DNA from: Fontibacter flavus
Lineage (GTDB): Bacteria; Bacteroidota; Bacteroidia; Cytophagales; Cyclobacteriaceae
Direction of reading: 5' to 3'
DNA length: 64,000 bases
NCBI RefSeq assembly: GCF_042432905.1
Contig: NZ_JBHLWI010000048.1
Location: 24,448-88,447, forward strand
Of this stretch, positions 18,474-27,539 are shown in pieces (positions within the stretch are counted from its first letter, which is position 1; the number at the start of each line of letters is the position of its first letter). A program made the translations under genes and the position numbers. The notes below the pieces were generated by a model. The model was not told the origin of the DNA. It saw only the letters and a program-made list of their open reading frames with translations, and made no database searches.

Positions 18474-20126
18474 CTAGTGATTCAGTAACTCCCTAGCGCT
18501 AGTATAAGCACTTTCTGAAGGATTGGCGCCTGCAATCATCTTAGCTATCTCTGTAACCCTTTCTTCGGTATTGAGAAGCTTGATTTTGCTGATGGTTTTT
18601 TCTTCAGTGTTATCTTTATATACGAAATAGTGTTGCTTGCCTTTAGCAGCTACCTGTGGTAAATGTGAAATACAGATTACTTGGTGGTTTTTGGCAATAT
18701 CTTGCATCATTTTGACCAGTTGAAGGGCAATTTCTCCAGAAACACCTGTGTCTATCTCGTCAAAAATAAGGGTAGGGAGAGCCATTTTGTCGGCCATGAT
18801 GTATTTTACTGCAAATATCAGTCTGGAAAACTCGCCTCCAGAAGCCACTTGCTTGAGTGGCTGTGGGCTAATTCCTTTATTGGCAGAAAATAAAATATCA
18901 ATTTGGTCCATGCCTGTTTTAGAAGGCAGAATTGCAGCATGGGTGCATTCTACTTTTGCATTTTCCATCCCTAGTTGATGCAGTAATTTCATCAGTTGAT
19001 CGGAAAATTCTTTGAATACACTGGTTCTTTTTTGGGTTAGAATTTTGCCTTTTTGAAGCATTTCTTTTTCAGCATCTTTTCGGGCAGCATCTAACCTTTC
19101 AAGTTCTTCATCCAGATTTTCTACTTGGAATACCTTATCTGCCAATTCTCTTTCTAAATCCATCAAGGATTCCACAGATTCCAAACCATGTTTTTGCTGT
19201 AAATGGTAAATCTTACTTAGCCTTTCCCTGATTTCCTCCAATTTTTCAAAATCTACTTCAATATTGCTGTCTTCATCTTCCAGGCTGGCAGCAATATCTT
19301 TGATTTCAATCAGTACACTTTGAAAGCGTTCTTTGTAGCCTTCGAATTTATGGGCAAGACGACTTAGCTGCTGAAGATTTTGATTGGCAAGGGCCAAAAG
19401 TTTCAAAGAACCAAATTCTTCATCTTGTAGCTGTACTAGGGTCTCCTGAATTTTTGATTTTATCTCCTCTGCATTTTCGAGTATTTCCTGTTCACTTTCA
19501 AGTTCAGGTTGTTCCCCTTCCTGAAGCTGTAAGGATGATATTTCTTCCAATTGGAATTTGTTGAAGTCGGCCTCCTTTTTCAGTTCAAGTGCTTCATGCT
19601 GAAGTTTAGCATAAGCAGAGTTAGCTTTTTGCCAATTTTTAAAAGCGTCTTCGTATTGGGCCTTTTCGTTTTTTGATTTGGAGAAAGCATCTATCAAGCT
19701 CAACTGATATCCTCCTTCACCCAGGGTCAGGTTATCATGCTGGGAGTGGATATCCATAAGGGACTTACCCAGGTCTTTTAATGTTTCCAGCCTTACGGGC
19801 GTATCATTGATGAATGCTCTTGATTTGCCATTCGGGCTTATTTCTCTTCTAATGATACACTCTGAATCAAAATCAAGGTCTTCTTCTTGGAAAAAGTGTT
19901 CCAATCCGTAATTCTGTATGCTGAAAGTGCCTTCTACGACACATTTTTTTTCAGGATCAAGTAAAGATTTTGTATCTGCTCTATTGCCCAATAACAATCC
20001 CACAGCACCAAGCATAATGGACTTTCCTGCACCTGTTTCACCAGTCACCATATTGAGTGATTGGCTGGGCTTCATTTCCAAGTTTTTGATCAGTGCGTAG
20101 TTAGAAATATTGAGTGATTTGAGCAT
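18474..20126 (-). CDS. recN: DNA repair protein RecN
   Basis: SMC-like ATPase acting early in double-strand break repair. The 550-residue protein has a Walker A motif GETGAGKS (29-36), a long central coiled-coil region (about 150-370, rich in Glu/Lys/Leu), then the ABC signature VASGGEFSRLIFAVK and Walker B LIFDEIDTGVSGE, followed by ISHLPQVAAKGKQHY. Order and length fit RecN. It lies 43 nt downstream of porD. A TAnnTTTG match (TAGATTTG, 20158 to 20151) in that gap may give it an extra promoter, but there is no matching -33 box. Confidence 0.95.
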   Translation of the reverse strand: MLKSLNISNYALIKNLEMKPSQSLNMVTGETGAGKSIMLGAVGLLLGNRADTKSLLDPEKKCVVEGTFSIQNYGLEHFFQEEDLDFDSECIIRREISPNGKSRAFINDTPVRLETLKDLGKSLMDIHSQHDNLTLGEGGYQLSLIDAFSKSKNEKAQYEDAFKNWQKANSAYAKLQHEALELKKEADFNKFQLEEISSLQLQEGEQPELESEQEILENAEEIKSKIQETLVQLQDEEFGSLKLLALANQNLQQLSRLAHKFEGYKERFQSVLIEIKDIAASLEDEDSNIEVDFEKLEEIRERLSKIYHLQQKHGLESVESLMDLERELADKVFQVENLDEELERLDAARKDAEKEMLQKGKILTQKRTSVFKEFSDQLMKLLHQLGMENAKVECTHAAILPSKTGMDQIDILFSANKGISPQPLKQVASGGEFSRLIFAVKYIMADKMALPTLIFDEIDTGVSGEIALQLVKMMQDIAKNHQVICISHLPQVAAKGKQHYFVYKDNTEEKTISKIKLLNTEERVTEIAKMIAGANPSESAYTSARELLNH

Positions 20127-20169
20127 TTTATTTTAAAAATTTGACAGCAGCAAATCTAATAAAAAGTGT

Positions 20170-21072
20170 TTAACCTTTTAGGATATCATTGTACCTTCTG
20201 GCGTTATTTGGATCAATTTTCATCAGATAACCAACAGCTTCCTGCCTGACTTCCAATGGTGCTTTTTTGAGGAGTTTACTTACTTCATCACCTTTGGCAT
20301 CAATAAAGGCTATGGTTAAAATGCCATTTGGCTGCTGTGTATTGGCTTCCGCGACCAACCGGAGTGCTTCCACGATGTTGCTGAAAGCTTCTTCAGGGTT
20401 TGTTGTCAGTAAATCCAGTCCTTTTCTATGATACAGGTAAACTGCTTCACGGATAGGTCCATAAACAGAGGAAGTGTATATGTCATTGATCAGCCAATAC
20501 CTGTTTCTTCTTTCATTAGGGTTCGGCTGCCATCCTGGACGTGGAGATTGCTGGGCATTGTTGACAATGTTGTTTGCAATCTCAAAATATGGGTCTCCTC
20601 CTTTCAATGAAAAACTGTCGTAATCAAAACCGATAGCGATGTAAGCATAGTAAGCCAAGAGTGAACTGATGTTGTTGAGGAAAGAAAACCTGTTGAATTC
20701 CAATGGTTGGGATTGCAAAAATTCAAATGACCAGTTCCTGTCAATGAAGTTCAGAACCATGCTTTCATAATTGGTTCCATAGACTGGCCGGACTGTCTGG
20801 ATTTGTACTGTGGCATTGTAGAAACCTACCTGTGGCATGTCACTGATGGTTATCAGTACATTCCCTTTTATCCTTTCTAAAGCCTGAAATTGATCTGATG
20901 TCCAGGTACGTCCGTTCAGGAATTGTTCGAAGTTGATTTTCATATCTTCGAAGATTCCCGTCTCCTGAGTTCTTGCCCTGTCCGAATTGATGATGACAGT
21001 AAGATTGAGTTCTTGGGCAAAAGCTTGTCCAAGACAACAAGTTAAAAGTAAAACTACTAGCCAGGTCCTCAT
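20170..21072 (-). CDS. porD: Type IX secretion system protein PorD (DUF4835)
   Basis: The 300-residue protein has a cleavable signal peptide (hydrophobic core then GQAFAQ) and matches the DUF4835 pattern: ELNLTVIINSDRA near the N-terminus, LTISDMP-like ITISDMPQVG, RPVYGTNYES, and YYAYIAIGFDYDSFS in the middle, with NDILKG at the C-terminus. In Bacteroidota this family is annotated as PorD and linked to type IX secretion. Its exact role is not well defined. It sits 41 nt after coaBC in the conserved bamD-rpoZ-coaBC-porD-recN order. It is relevant here because the window encodes several T9SS substrates. Confidence 0.85.
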   Translation of the reverse strand: MRTWLVVLLLTCCLGQAFAQELNLTVIINSDRARTQETGIFEDMKINFEQFLNGRTWTSDQFQALERIKGNVLITISDMPQVGFYNATVQIQTVRPVYGTNYESMVLNFIDRNWSFEFLQSQPLEFNRFSFLNNISSLLAYYAYIAIGFDYDSFSLKGGDPYFEIANNIVNNAQQSPRPGWQPNPNERRNRYWLINDIYTSSVYGPIREAVYLYHRKGLDLLTTNPEEAFSNIVEALRLVAEANTQQPNGILTIAFIDAKGDEVSKLLKKAPLEVRQEAVGYLMKIDPNNARRYNDILKG

Positions 21073-21113
21073 ATCAATTGCAGATCAAGTTAAAGATAAC
21101 GAAAGTCCTGTAA

Positions 21114-22322
21114 TTAGATTTTGACAGGTAGCTTTTTAATTCCTTCCAAGATCAAGTTTGCAATTTCTTCCTTGGGAAGAACTTCTGATTGGAGAGAAGA
21201 CCCATCTTCAAAGAACATGCTGACTTTATTGGTGTCCAATTGGAATCCAGCTCCTTTTTCCTTCATGGAGTTGAGTACGATCAGGTCGAAGTTTTTCTTT
21301 TCCAGCTTTTGCTTGGCGTGAAAAACCTCATTTTCTGTTTCCAGTGCAAATCCTACATGAATTTGGTCGAATTTCTTTGCTTTGCCCAAGGTATAAGCAA
21401 TGTCTACGTTTTTCACCAACTCGATGGTCATGCCTTCACCTTCCTTTTTGATCTTTTCGGCAGCGATTTCTTTTGGAGCATAATCAGCTACAGCTGCAGC
21501 AAATACGCAGATGTCCATCTGTGAATGGATGTTGGAGGCTGCTTGGTACATTTCACTTGCACTCTTTACCGGGTATATTTTGATGCTGGAATGCTTTGGC
21601 TTTTTGGCACCAACCCCTAATATAAGATGAACCTCAGCTCCCCTGGAAGCAAAAGCGTCTGCTATAGCAGCACCCATTTTTCCACTGGAGTGGTTACTGA
21701 TGAATCTTACAGGGTCAATGGCTTCCTGTGTAGGACCTGAAGTGATCAACACTTTCTTTCCTTTAAAGTCTTTGTTTGCGGAGAAGTGGTCAATGATATG
21801 GTCCAGGATATGCTCGGGTTCCATCATTCTTCCCTGACCTGAAAGTCCACTTGCCAGTTCACCGCTTTCGGCATCCAAAATGATGTTGCCGAATGATTGG
21901 AGTTTACGGAGGTTTTCTTTGACAGAGGGGTGTTGGTACATGTCCAAATCCATGGCTGGAGCCACCATTACCGGACACCTTGCCGATAGATATGTTGCAG
22001 CCATTAAGTTATCGCAGAGGCCATTTGCCAGCTTAGCAAGGCTGTTGGCACTGATAGGAGCGATCAGAAACAAATCTGCCCAAAGGCCAAGGTCTACATG
22101 GTTTGTCCATGAACCGGTTTTGGAGTCAAAAAAATCATGGTAAACAGGTTTTTTAGAAAGTGTAGCCAAGGTAAGCGGGGTAATAAAATCAAGAGCAGAA
22201 GTACTCATGATAATTTGTACTTCTGCTCCTTCTTTGACTAATAATCTTGTTAAATGTGCAGCTTTGTAAGCAGCAATACTGCCTGTTACACCTAATAAAA
22301 TCTTTTTACCTTTTAATAGCAT
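21114..22322 (-). CDS. coaBC: Bifunctional phosphopantothenoylcysteine decarboxylase / phosphopantothenate-cysteine ligase
   Basis: Catalyses two consecutive steps of coenzyme A synthesis: coupling cysteine to 4'-phosphopantothenate and decarboxylating the product. The 402-residue protein has the FMN decarboxylase domain first (LLGVTGSIAAYKAAHL, the catalytic-His segment NHVDLGLWAD, and APAMDLDMY), then the ligase domain from about residue 185 (VLITSGPTQEAIDPVRFISN, HSSGKMG). The fusion is the usual bacterial form. Its ATG overlaps the rpoZ stop by 1 nt, so translation is coupled. Confidence 0.96.
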   Translation of the reverse strand: MLLKGKKILLGVTGSIAAYKAAHLTRLLVKEGAEVQIIMSTSALDFITPLTLATLSKKPVYHDFFDSKTGSWTNHVDLGLWADLFLIAPISANSLAKLANGLCDNLMAATYLSARCPVMVAPAMDLDMYQHPSVKENLRKLQSFGNIILDAESGELASGLSGQGRMMEPEHILDHIIDHFSANKDFKGKKVLITSGPTQEAIDPVRFISNHSSGKMGAAIADAFASRGAEVHLILGVGAKKPKHSSIKIYPVKSASEMYQAASNIHSQMDICVFAAAVADYAPKEIAAEKIKKEGEGMTIELVKNVDIAYTLGKAKKFDQIHVGFALETENEVFHAKQKLEKKNFDLIVLNSMKEKGAGFQLDTNKVSMFFEDGSSLQSEVLPKEEIANLILEGIKKLPVKI

Positions 22323-22639
22323 TATTCTTCTTCAGTTGTTTCTTCAGGATGACGGTAGTAAAGTTTACCTTCCATAAACTCTTCCATCGCTAATGTACTA
22401 GGTTTTGGCATCCTTTCATAAAACTTTGAAATTTCAATTTGCTCTTTGTTCTCAAAAACCTCTTCCAAGTTGTCCACTGTTGAGGCAAATTCTGAAAGTT
22501 TATTGTTCAATTCTTCTTTCATAGAAGAAGAGACCTGCTTTGCTCTTTGGCCAATGATGTGGATGGATTCATAAAGGTTTCCAGTTTGTTCGGATACCTT
22601 GTCCAAGTCCCTTGTGATGATAGATGGATTGATTGCCAT
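22322..22639 (-). CDS. rpoZ: DNA-directed RNA polymerase omega subunit, Bacteroidota type
   Basis: The 105-residue protein begins with ITRDLDKVSEQTGNLYES, followed by VIGQRA-type IIGQRAKQVS. This is the form of the omega subunit found in Bacteroidota (RpoZ/Rpb6 family), which helps assemble RNA polymerase. The C-terminal half (EEFMEGKLYYRHPEE) is also typical of this group. It lies 3 nt after bamD and overlaps coaBC by 1 nt in the same operon. Confidence 0.88.
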   Translation of the reverse strand: MAINPSIITRDLDKVSEQTGNLYESIHIIGQRAKQVSSSMKEELNNKLSEFASTVDNLEEVFENKEQIEISKFYERMPKPSTLAMEEFMEGKLYYRHPEETTEEE

Positions 22640-22642
22640 ATA

Positions 22643-23581
22643 TTAATTGTTTATGATTTCAGGTAAATTTTCAGTATTGATGTCTTCTTTAGAAGGCATA
22701 TTGGTATTATCTTGATCTAGTTTGGCTTTTGCCAAAGCTTCCTCATATTCTTTTTTCAATTTGAGATGAGCATTCAGTTCAGCATCTGCTTTTTTGATCA
22801 ATGGTTCAATGGATGAAAGGTACTTACTTTCAGGGTATTTTACCTTGAATTGATCCGCAAACTTAAAGACATCTTTAAGACGGTCTTCTTTTTTATCGAA
22901 AACACTTCTGTCACCGTAAGCAAGGGCAACTTCTACAAGTTTGTAGCCTAATTCCTCATTGTATTTGCTGTCGGGATAGTCCTTGGCAAAGTTTTGAAAA
23001 TTGATGATACATGCCCTGTAAAAATCCCCTGGATAAAGTCCTTCTGTCAATCTAAGGTATAATAGCGATTCCTGATAAGCTTTTTCCTCAAATCTCTTTT
23101 GAAGATCATCTATCATCGTCATTGCCCTTTCATATGAGTCAGATGATGGAAATCTATTGATAAATAATTGAATGGCATTTACCGCATCCCTACTGCTTTT
23201 TTGATCCAGATTAAAATCAGGTGCATCCAAATATAAGGAATAGGCATTCATGAACAACGCCTCTTCAGCTAATGGACTTCGGTTGTAGGTTTGGTAGAAA
23301 GTATTGAAATAACCTGCTGCCTCAATGTATCTTTTGGTTCTGAAATGGCTATATGCATAATTGAAATCAGCCAATTCTGCCTTCTCGCTACCCCGGATTA
23401 CAGGAAGAACTTTGTCATACAAGATAATGGCTTTGTTGTATTCTTCTTTACTGTAGTAATCGTTGGCCGCATCATAAAGCTCTTCCCAATTGGTGCTTTT
23501 CTCCAACTTGTAGAATTTCCCACATGAAGTGATTGTGAAAAGCAAGAATAGGGATAATATGTAAGTACTGTTAATTTTCAT
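22643..23581 (-). CDS. bamD: Outer membrane protein assembly factor BamD
   Basis: Essential lipoprotein of the BAM complex, which folds beta-barrel proteins into the outer membrane. From the ATG at 23581 the protein has 312 residues, with a lipoprotein signal ending at Cys20 (LLFTITSC). A longer frame from 23665 is open but would bury the signal and overlap the next gene. Tandem TPR-like helices follow (YDAANDYYSKEEYNKAIILY, LAEEALFMNAYSLY, LGYKLVEVAL). A good promoter directly before 23581 supports this start. It heads the bamD-rpoZ-coaBC-porD-recN cluster. Confidence 0.93.
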   Translation of the reverse strand: MKINSTYILSLFLLFTITSCGKFYKLEKSTNWEELYDAANDYYSKEEYNKAIILYDKVLPVIRGSEKAELADFNYAYSHFRTKRYIEAAGYFNTFYQTYNRSPLAEEALFMNAYSLYLDAPDFNLDQKSSRDAVNAIQLFINRFPSSDSYERAMTMIDDLQKRFEEKAYQESLLYLRLTEGLYPGDFYRACIINFQNFAKDYPDSKYNEELGYKLVEVALAYGDRSVFDKKEDRLKDVFKFADQFKVKYPESKYLSSIEPLIKKADAELNAHLKLKKEYEEALAKAKLDQDNTNMPSKEDINTENLPEIINN

Positions 23582-23596
23582 CTTTTTTTGGAGGCG

Positions 23597-23627
23597 CAAA
23601 TATAAGGGAATAATCATTGGTATCAAA
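23597..23627 (-). promoter_or_regulatory. Bacteroidota-type promoter for the bamD operon
   Basis: On the minus strand TTTG (23627 to 23624) is followed after exactly 19 nt by TATATTTG (23604 to 23597). This matches the Bacteroidota consensus TTTG-N19-TAnnTTTG. Transcription would start about 9 nt before the bamD ATG, which also argues for the start at 23581. Confidence 0.65.
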
Positions 23628-23651
23628 TTAAACCTCTGAGGCTTATTGAGG

Positions 23652-24359
23652 TTACTTTTTGACAACGAGTTTTTTGGTGACTATATTTTTATTGTCCACG
23701 AATAAAGTATAAAAATAAACCCCTGGATTGAGGTCGGCTACATTGATTACCAATGTTTTCTGCATAGGGTCCAATTGGTATTCAGCGACTGGATTGCCAA
23801 TAAAACTGTTGATGGTGATTTTAGCCACTGCATTTGGGTTTTTGTATTCGTAGTCAATCTGTGCTATTCTGTGGCTTGGATTGGGATATATCCCTCCAAG
23901 TGAAATGTCTTTGTGGTTGGTTTCATCTTCAACAGGATTGTAGACTTCATATACTGCCTCTATCAAAAACACATCTCGGATATTTGTTGGGTTTGCGAAA
24001 TGTAAATCGAAGCTTCCTCTTATTTCAGTGATTCCCAAATCAAACTCAAGGTAAAGATCAGTGTAGATCTCATTTGGCTCAAGGTTTAACTTGATTTTGG
24101 AAAGGTCTTTTTTCGGATCAAAGCAACGGTCATCAATACAGACTTTGATATTTTGGGATGAACCAATATTACCCCTTAGAAATTTCAAAGTGTATTCTTT
24201 CGCCTGATTGCTTTCGTTTTGAATGATCAGGGACTTTCTTTGGGAAGTACCTATTTTTCCACTGAACTCGATATTCTCTGACAAAACACGCACCTGTGCC
24301 GCTACACTAAATGGCAGCAACATCATTATGCATGCGAAAATTGTGAGAATGCTTTTCAT
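23652..24359 (-). CDS. Secreted protein with T9SS type A sorting domain
   Basis: The 235-residue product (start ATG 24359; a five-codon extension is possible) has a signal peptide ending at about VAAQ. It is followed by an Ig-like beta domain (residues ~25-150) with a CIDDRCF cysteine pair, and a C-terminal type A sorting domain (GGIYPNPSHRIAQIDYEY, then LNPGVYFYTLFVDN and TKKLVVKK). It should be exported to the surface by the T9SS. The gene lies between ostA and bamD, inside an envelope-biogenesis cluster. The N-terminal domain matches no family I can name. A structural or chaperone-like role is possible but not shown. Confidence 0.85.
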   Translation of the reverse strand: MKSILTIFACIMMLLPFSVAAQVRVLSENIEFSGKIGTSQRKSLIIQNESNQAKEYTLKFLRGNIGSSQNIKVCIDDRCFDPKKDLSKIKLNLEPNEIYTDLYLEFDLGITEIRGSFDLHFANPTNIRDVFLIEAVYEVYNPVEDETNHKDISLGGIYPNPSHRIAQIDYEYKNPNAVAKITINSFIGNPVAEYQLDPMQKTLVINVADLNPGVYFYTLFVDNKNIVTKKLVVKK

Positions 24360-24523
24360 GTAGAGTTTTATCAATAAGCTTCCGGTTTCTTTGAAGGATA
24401 TAATATTACTACGTATAAAAATACCAAATAGGTTTGAGTTTTTTAGCCCTTTCGGGTTAAAATTTGTTAACCTTTGTAAAATTTTTTTTGACGCTTGTCG
24501 TTAAAAATCTTCTTTGTTGATTT

Positions 24524-26164
24524 TCAATTCTCAGCTGTATTTTGTTTGTGGCCAGTTTTGCTTTTTTCGTCCAGTGATTTTTGTATTTCCTCTTCAGAAG
24601 GGAAGGGAATGGTGACATCAGGCTTTTCGAAAAAATTTAAAATTTCTTCCCGTATTTTTGGCATTCTCCAGGCATTAATCAGGTTCATATTTGGTTTTTC
24701 TTCCTCTCGCCAAATAAATCCCTCTAATAATTTATCTTCTTCTTTGATCAAATGGGGTGGATTAAAAGCTCCCTCCGGCTTAACCAGCCAGTTGATTTTG
24801 GTAATTTGTCCTTCTTCAAAAAACATCATGATGTTTGCACACAGCATTTTGTTCATGCCCCGGAGAACGGTGTCTCCCACCACGTCGAAATAAATGGATT
24901 CTCCATTACCCTCAACATGAAACCGGTTGATTTTGCCCTCCAAAAAATAGCCGGTCATCCTTCTTCCTTTGATCTGATTGAAATTACCTAGGGTATCCTT
25001 GGTGATATTGAACGCTTTTCTGTTCAGAAAAACCCTGTCAATTTCCTCGTTGGCGATTAAAAACTTGACACTATCTGCCGTAATTTGGCTTTTATCATTC
25101 CATAAGATAGGATCTTTGTATAAATAGATCGTGGAATCTGAAAAAGTGTAGGCCAATGAATCAGCTGAACCATACAAGTCTGATTTGATCATTTTCACAT
25201 TGTTGAAACCCAATAAAAATCGCTCTTCATCAAATTCACTGTCCTGTGAAATAAGTGTGTCCGCGATCATATACAGGGTATCTTTCTCGAAATACTTCCT
25301 GACCAAGGCATTGCCGTATACAATGCTGTACTTACGGTCTTCCCAGTATTTCCCCTCTTCTCCAAAGACCTCGATCTCTCTTTCTTTATTGAATACGCTG
25401 ACATCAGTTCTTCCTTCATAGTACTTTTGCAGCTCATCGTAATAGAGGACCTCAGCATAGACTTTACTTGTCTCTGTTTCCACTTCTCCTTCGTAAAATC
25501 TAAACCGTTTGTTTTCAGTGTCGTAATAACTTCCCTTAACTGCATTTAGCCTGTCTCCCTCTTTAGAAACGATGTTTGTTTGTCCGACAGTTTCTGCAGT
25601 TTTGGGTATGGTCATGTAGATCAGGTAATTGGTCTTCATGGTGTAATCAGGATTCACAAGGACTACATCATCCGTAAAAGTTATTTTTTCAATGCTGGTT
25701 TCATACACCGCATTGATACTGGTTAGGACATTTGTAGAATCAACTACTTTACCTTCATTGAAATACCTGGCGACACCTGTGCCGCGGTCATAATCGAGAT
25801 TATCGGTGTATAATGTTGTGTTCTCATTTTTGAATACCACATTGGTTCTCAGCTTTGCCAATTTGGTGTTTCCGTCATATTCTGCATAACGGCTTGTCGT
25901 GACAATTGGGTCATCGATGTCAACAATCCTCACGTTGCCGTATAGTTTGGCCATATTGTCTGCCCTGAAAAAGTGTGCAGAATCACAGTAGATCAATGAA
26001 GTCTGATGCTTCATTCTGACATTGTTGATTAATCTCTCAAATCCACCAGCACCTTGTAACAGGTCCGCTTGTTGGATTTCCAAAGTATTGCCCCCTTGGC
26101 CAAAAATATCTGTCCAGGCAAAAAAGAAGAAAATTATAAGAAGAGTACTTGGCTTTTTTAACAT
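24524..26164 (-). CDS. OstA-like outer membrane / LPS-transport protein
   Basis: The 546-residue protein starts at the ATG 26164, which puts a hydrophobic signal peptide (LLIIFFFFAWTDIFGQ) at the N-terminus. The body consists of OstA/LptA-type beta repeats: LIYCDSAHFFRADNMAKLYG, VTTSRYAEYDGNTKLAKL and TLYTDNLDYDRGTGVARYF, each with the alternating D/Y/N pattern of the beta-jellyroll. The family binds or transfers lipopolysaccharide between membranes. This Bacteroidota form lacks an LptD barrel, so it is more like an extended LptA. It is divergent from tilS with only 49 bp between them. Confidence 0.85.
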   Translation of the reverse strand: MLKKPSTLLIIFFFFAWTDIFGQGGNTLEIQQADLLQGAGGFERLINNVRMKHQTSLIYCDSAHFFRADNMAKLYGNVRIVDIDDPIVTTSRYAEYDGNTKLAKLRTNVVFKNENTTLYTDNLDYDRGTGVARYFNEGKVVDSTNVLTSINAVYETSIEKITFTDDVVLVNPDYTMKTNYLIYMTIPKTAETVGQTNIVSKEGDRLNAVKGSYYDTENKRFRFYEGEVETETSKVYAEVLYYDELQKYYEGRTDVSVFNKEREIEVFGEEGKYWEDRKYSIVYGNALVRKYFEKDTLYMIADTLISQDSEFDEERFLLGFNNVKMIKSDLYGSADSLAYTFSDSTIYLYKDPILWNDKSQITADSVKFLIANEEIDRVFLNRKAFNITKDTLGNFNQIKGRRMTGYFLEGKINRFHVEGNGESIYFDVVGDTVLRGMNKMLCANIMMFFEEGQITKINWLVKPEGAFNPPHLIKEEDKLLEGFIWREEEKPNMNLINAWRMPKIREEILNFFEKPDVTIPFPSEEEIQKSLDEKSKTGHKQNTAEN

Positions 26165-26182
26165 TTGGATCTTGATCAGCGG

Positions 26183-26190
26183 CAAAATTA
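26183..26190 (-). promoter_or_regulatory. Possible -7 box for the OstA-like gene
   Basis: TAATTTTG on the minus strand matches TAnnTTTG about 19 nt before the ATG at 26164. No -33 TTTG is seen at the right distance, so this is only a candidate. Confidence 0.3.
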
Positions 26191-26213
26191 ACTAAAAATG
26201 ATATTTTTGAGTT

Positions 26214-27539
26214 ATGATCAGCCTTTTTATCGAACATATACGTACAAAAAAAATCCTGGATGAAAAATCCAGGTATTTATTAGGTCTAAGCGGCGGGGTT
26301 GACAGTGTTTGTCTAGGATATTTTTTAATTGCTGCCGGTATTGATTTTGATGTCGCTCATGTCAATTATGGACTTCGTGGAGAGGAAAGTGATGGAGATG
26401 AACATTTTGTCCGATCATTGGCTGACCAATGGGGGAAAAGGCTTTTTGTAAAAAAAGTAAAAGAAAACCTCTACCTAACTGAAGGGCAATCCATACAAAT
26501 GGCTGCCCGGAATATCCGGTATCATTGGTTTGAGGATTTGTGTGAATCGGAAAATCTTGCCGGTGTGCTTGTTGCCCATAATTTTGAAGATCAGGTAGAA
26601 ACAGTCCTGCTCAATCTCCTCAGAGGTACAGGAATCGAAGGGGTTTTTGGGATGTCAGAGAAAAGAGGAAAGGTAATCCGTCCGATGTTGCCTTTTAAAA
26701 GAGTGGAAATATTGGATTTCATGCAGACTAATCATTACAGATGGAGAGAGGACAGTACAAACAAAAAAACGGATTATAAAAGAAACTTTCTTAGGAATGA
26801 GGTTTTTCCAAAGATTTCCGAAAAATTCCCTGAAGGAATGGATATTATGAGTGCGAGTTTCAAAAGGATAAAGGATTCAGGCAAGGCATTTTTTCACCTC
26901 TATTCTACCTGGAAGGATCAGTTTGTGAGGCAGGAAGGAGATTTTCAATATCTTTATATCCAAGATTTTAAAAATTTACCAGGAAAGCATTCGCTTATCT
27001 ACTACTGGTTAAGGGATTATGGCTATAACTTTACTGATGTTGAAGACGTTTTAGAAGCTGTTGAAAAAAAACACTCCGGTAAGGTCTTTTATGCAGGGGA
27101 TTTTCTACTGAATATAGACAGAGATATGCTGATTCTTGGGAAAGCAGCGTTCAAGTGGGAAAGTTTACAGATAAATCAGTATGATATTCAGGTCAAGTTC
27201 AAACATGGGCAATATGATGTTTTGTACGTAGGGAAAGATTTTCCAATGGATAAAAATCCCCAAAATGCGATGCTGGATTTGGAAAAACTTACTTTTCCAC
27301 TGGAATTGAGGCAATGGGAACAAGGAGATAAGTTTATGCCTTTGGGCATGAAGAATGAGAAAAAGATATCTGACTTATTGATAGATTTAAAAGTACCTTT
27401 GATTGAAAAGAAAAAGGTTGCAGTCTTGGTCTCTAATGGTGAAATCGCCTGGGTTATGGGCTATAGGATCAGTGAAAAATTTAAATGTGACGATAATACT
27501 TCAAAAATTTTATATCTAAAAAAGACAAATCATGCTTAA
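26214..27539 (+). CDS. tilS: tRNA(Ile)-lysidine synthetase
   Basis: Modifies C34 of the tRNA-Ile CAU anticodon to lysidine so it reads AUA, using ATP and lysine. The 441-residue protein has the PP-loop motif SGGVDS (residues 26-31), the downstream VNYGLRGEESDGDEHFV and AHNFEDQVETVLLNLLRGTG motifs, and a C-terminal TilS domain (LRQWEQGDKFMPLGM, KISDLLIDLKVP). Full length. Its last 8 nt overlap the next gene. Confidence 0.95.
   Translation: MISLFIEHIRTKKILDEKSRYLLGLSGGVDSVCLGYFLIAAGIDFDVAHVNYGLRGEESDGDEHFVRSLADQWGKRLFVKKVKENLYLTEGQSIQMAARNIRYHWFEDLCESENLAGVLVAHNFEDQVETVLLNLLRGTGIEGVFGMSEKRGKVIRPMLPFKRVEILDFMQTNHYRWREDSTNKKTDYKRNFLRNEVFPKISEKFPEGMDIMSASFKRIKDSGKAFFHLYSTWKDQFVRQEGDFQYLYIQDFKNLPGKHSLIYYWLRDYGYNFTDVEDVLEAVEKKHSGKVFYAGDFLLNIDRDMLILGKAAFKWESLQINQYDIQVKFKHGQYDVLYVGKDFPMDKNPQNAMLDLEKLTFPLELRQWEQGDKFMPLGMKNEKKISDLLIDLKVPLIEKKKVAVLVSNGEIAWVMGYRISEKFKCDDNTSKILYLKKTNHA

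Noticed and set aside
23582..23665. Longer bamD frame starting at 23665
   Set aside because: It would hide the lipoprotein signal, overlap the upstream gene and cover the promoter at 23597-23627.
26202..26209. TATTTTTG as a tilS promoter box
   Set aside because: It lies only 4 nt before the ATG at 26214, so the transcript would start inside the coding region.
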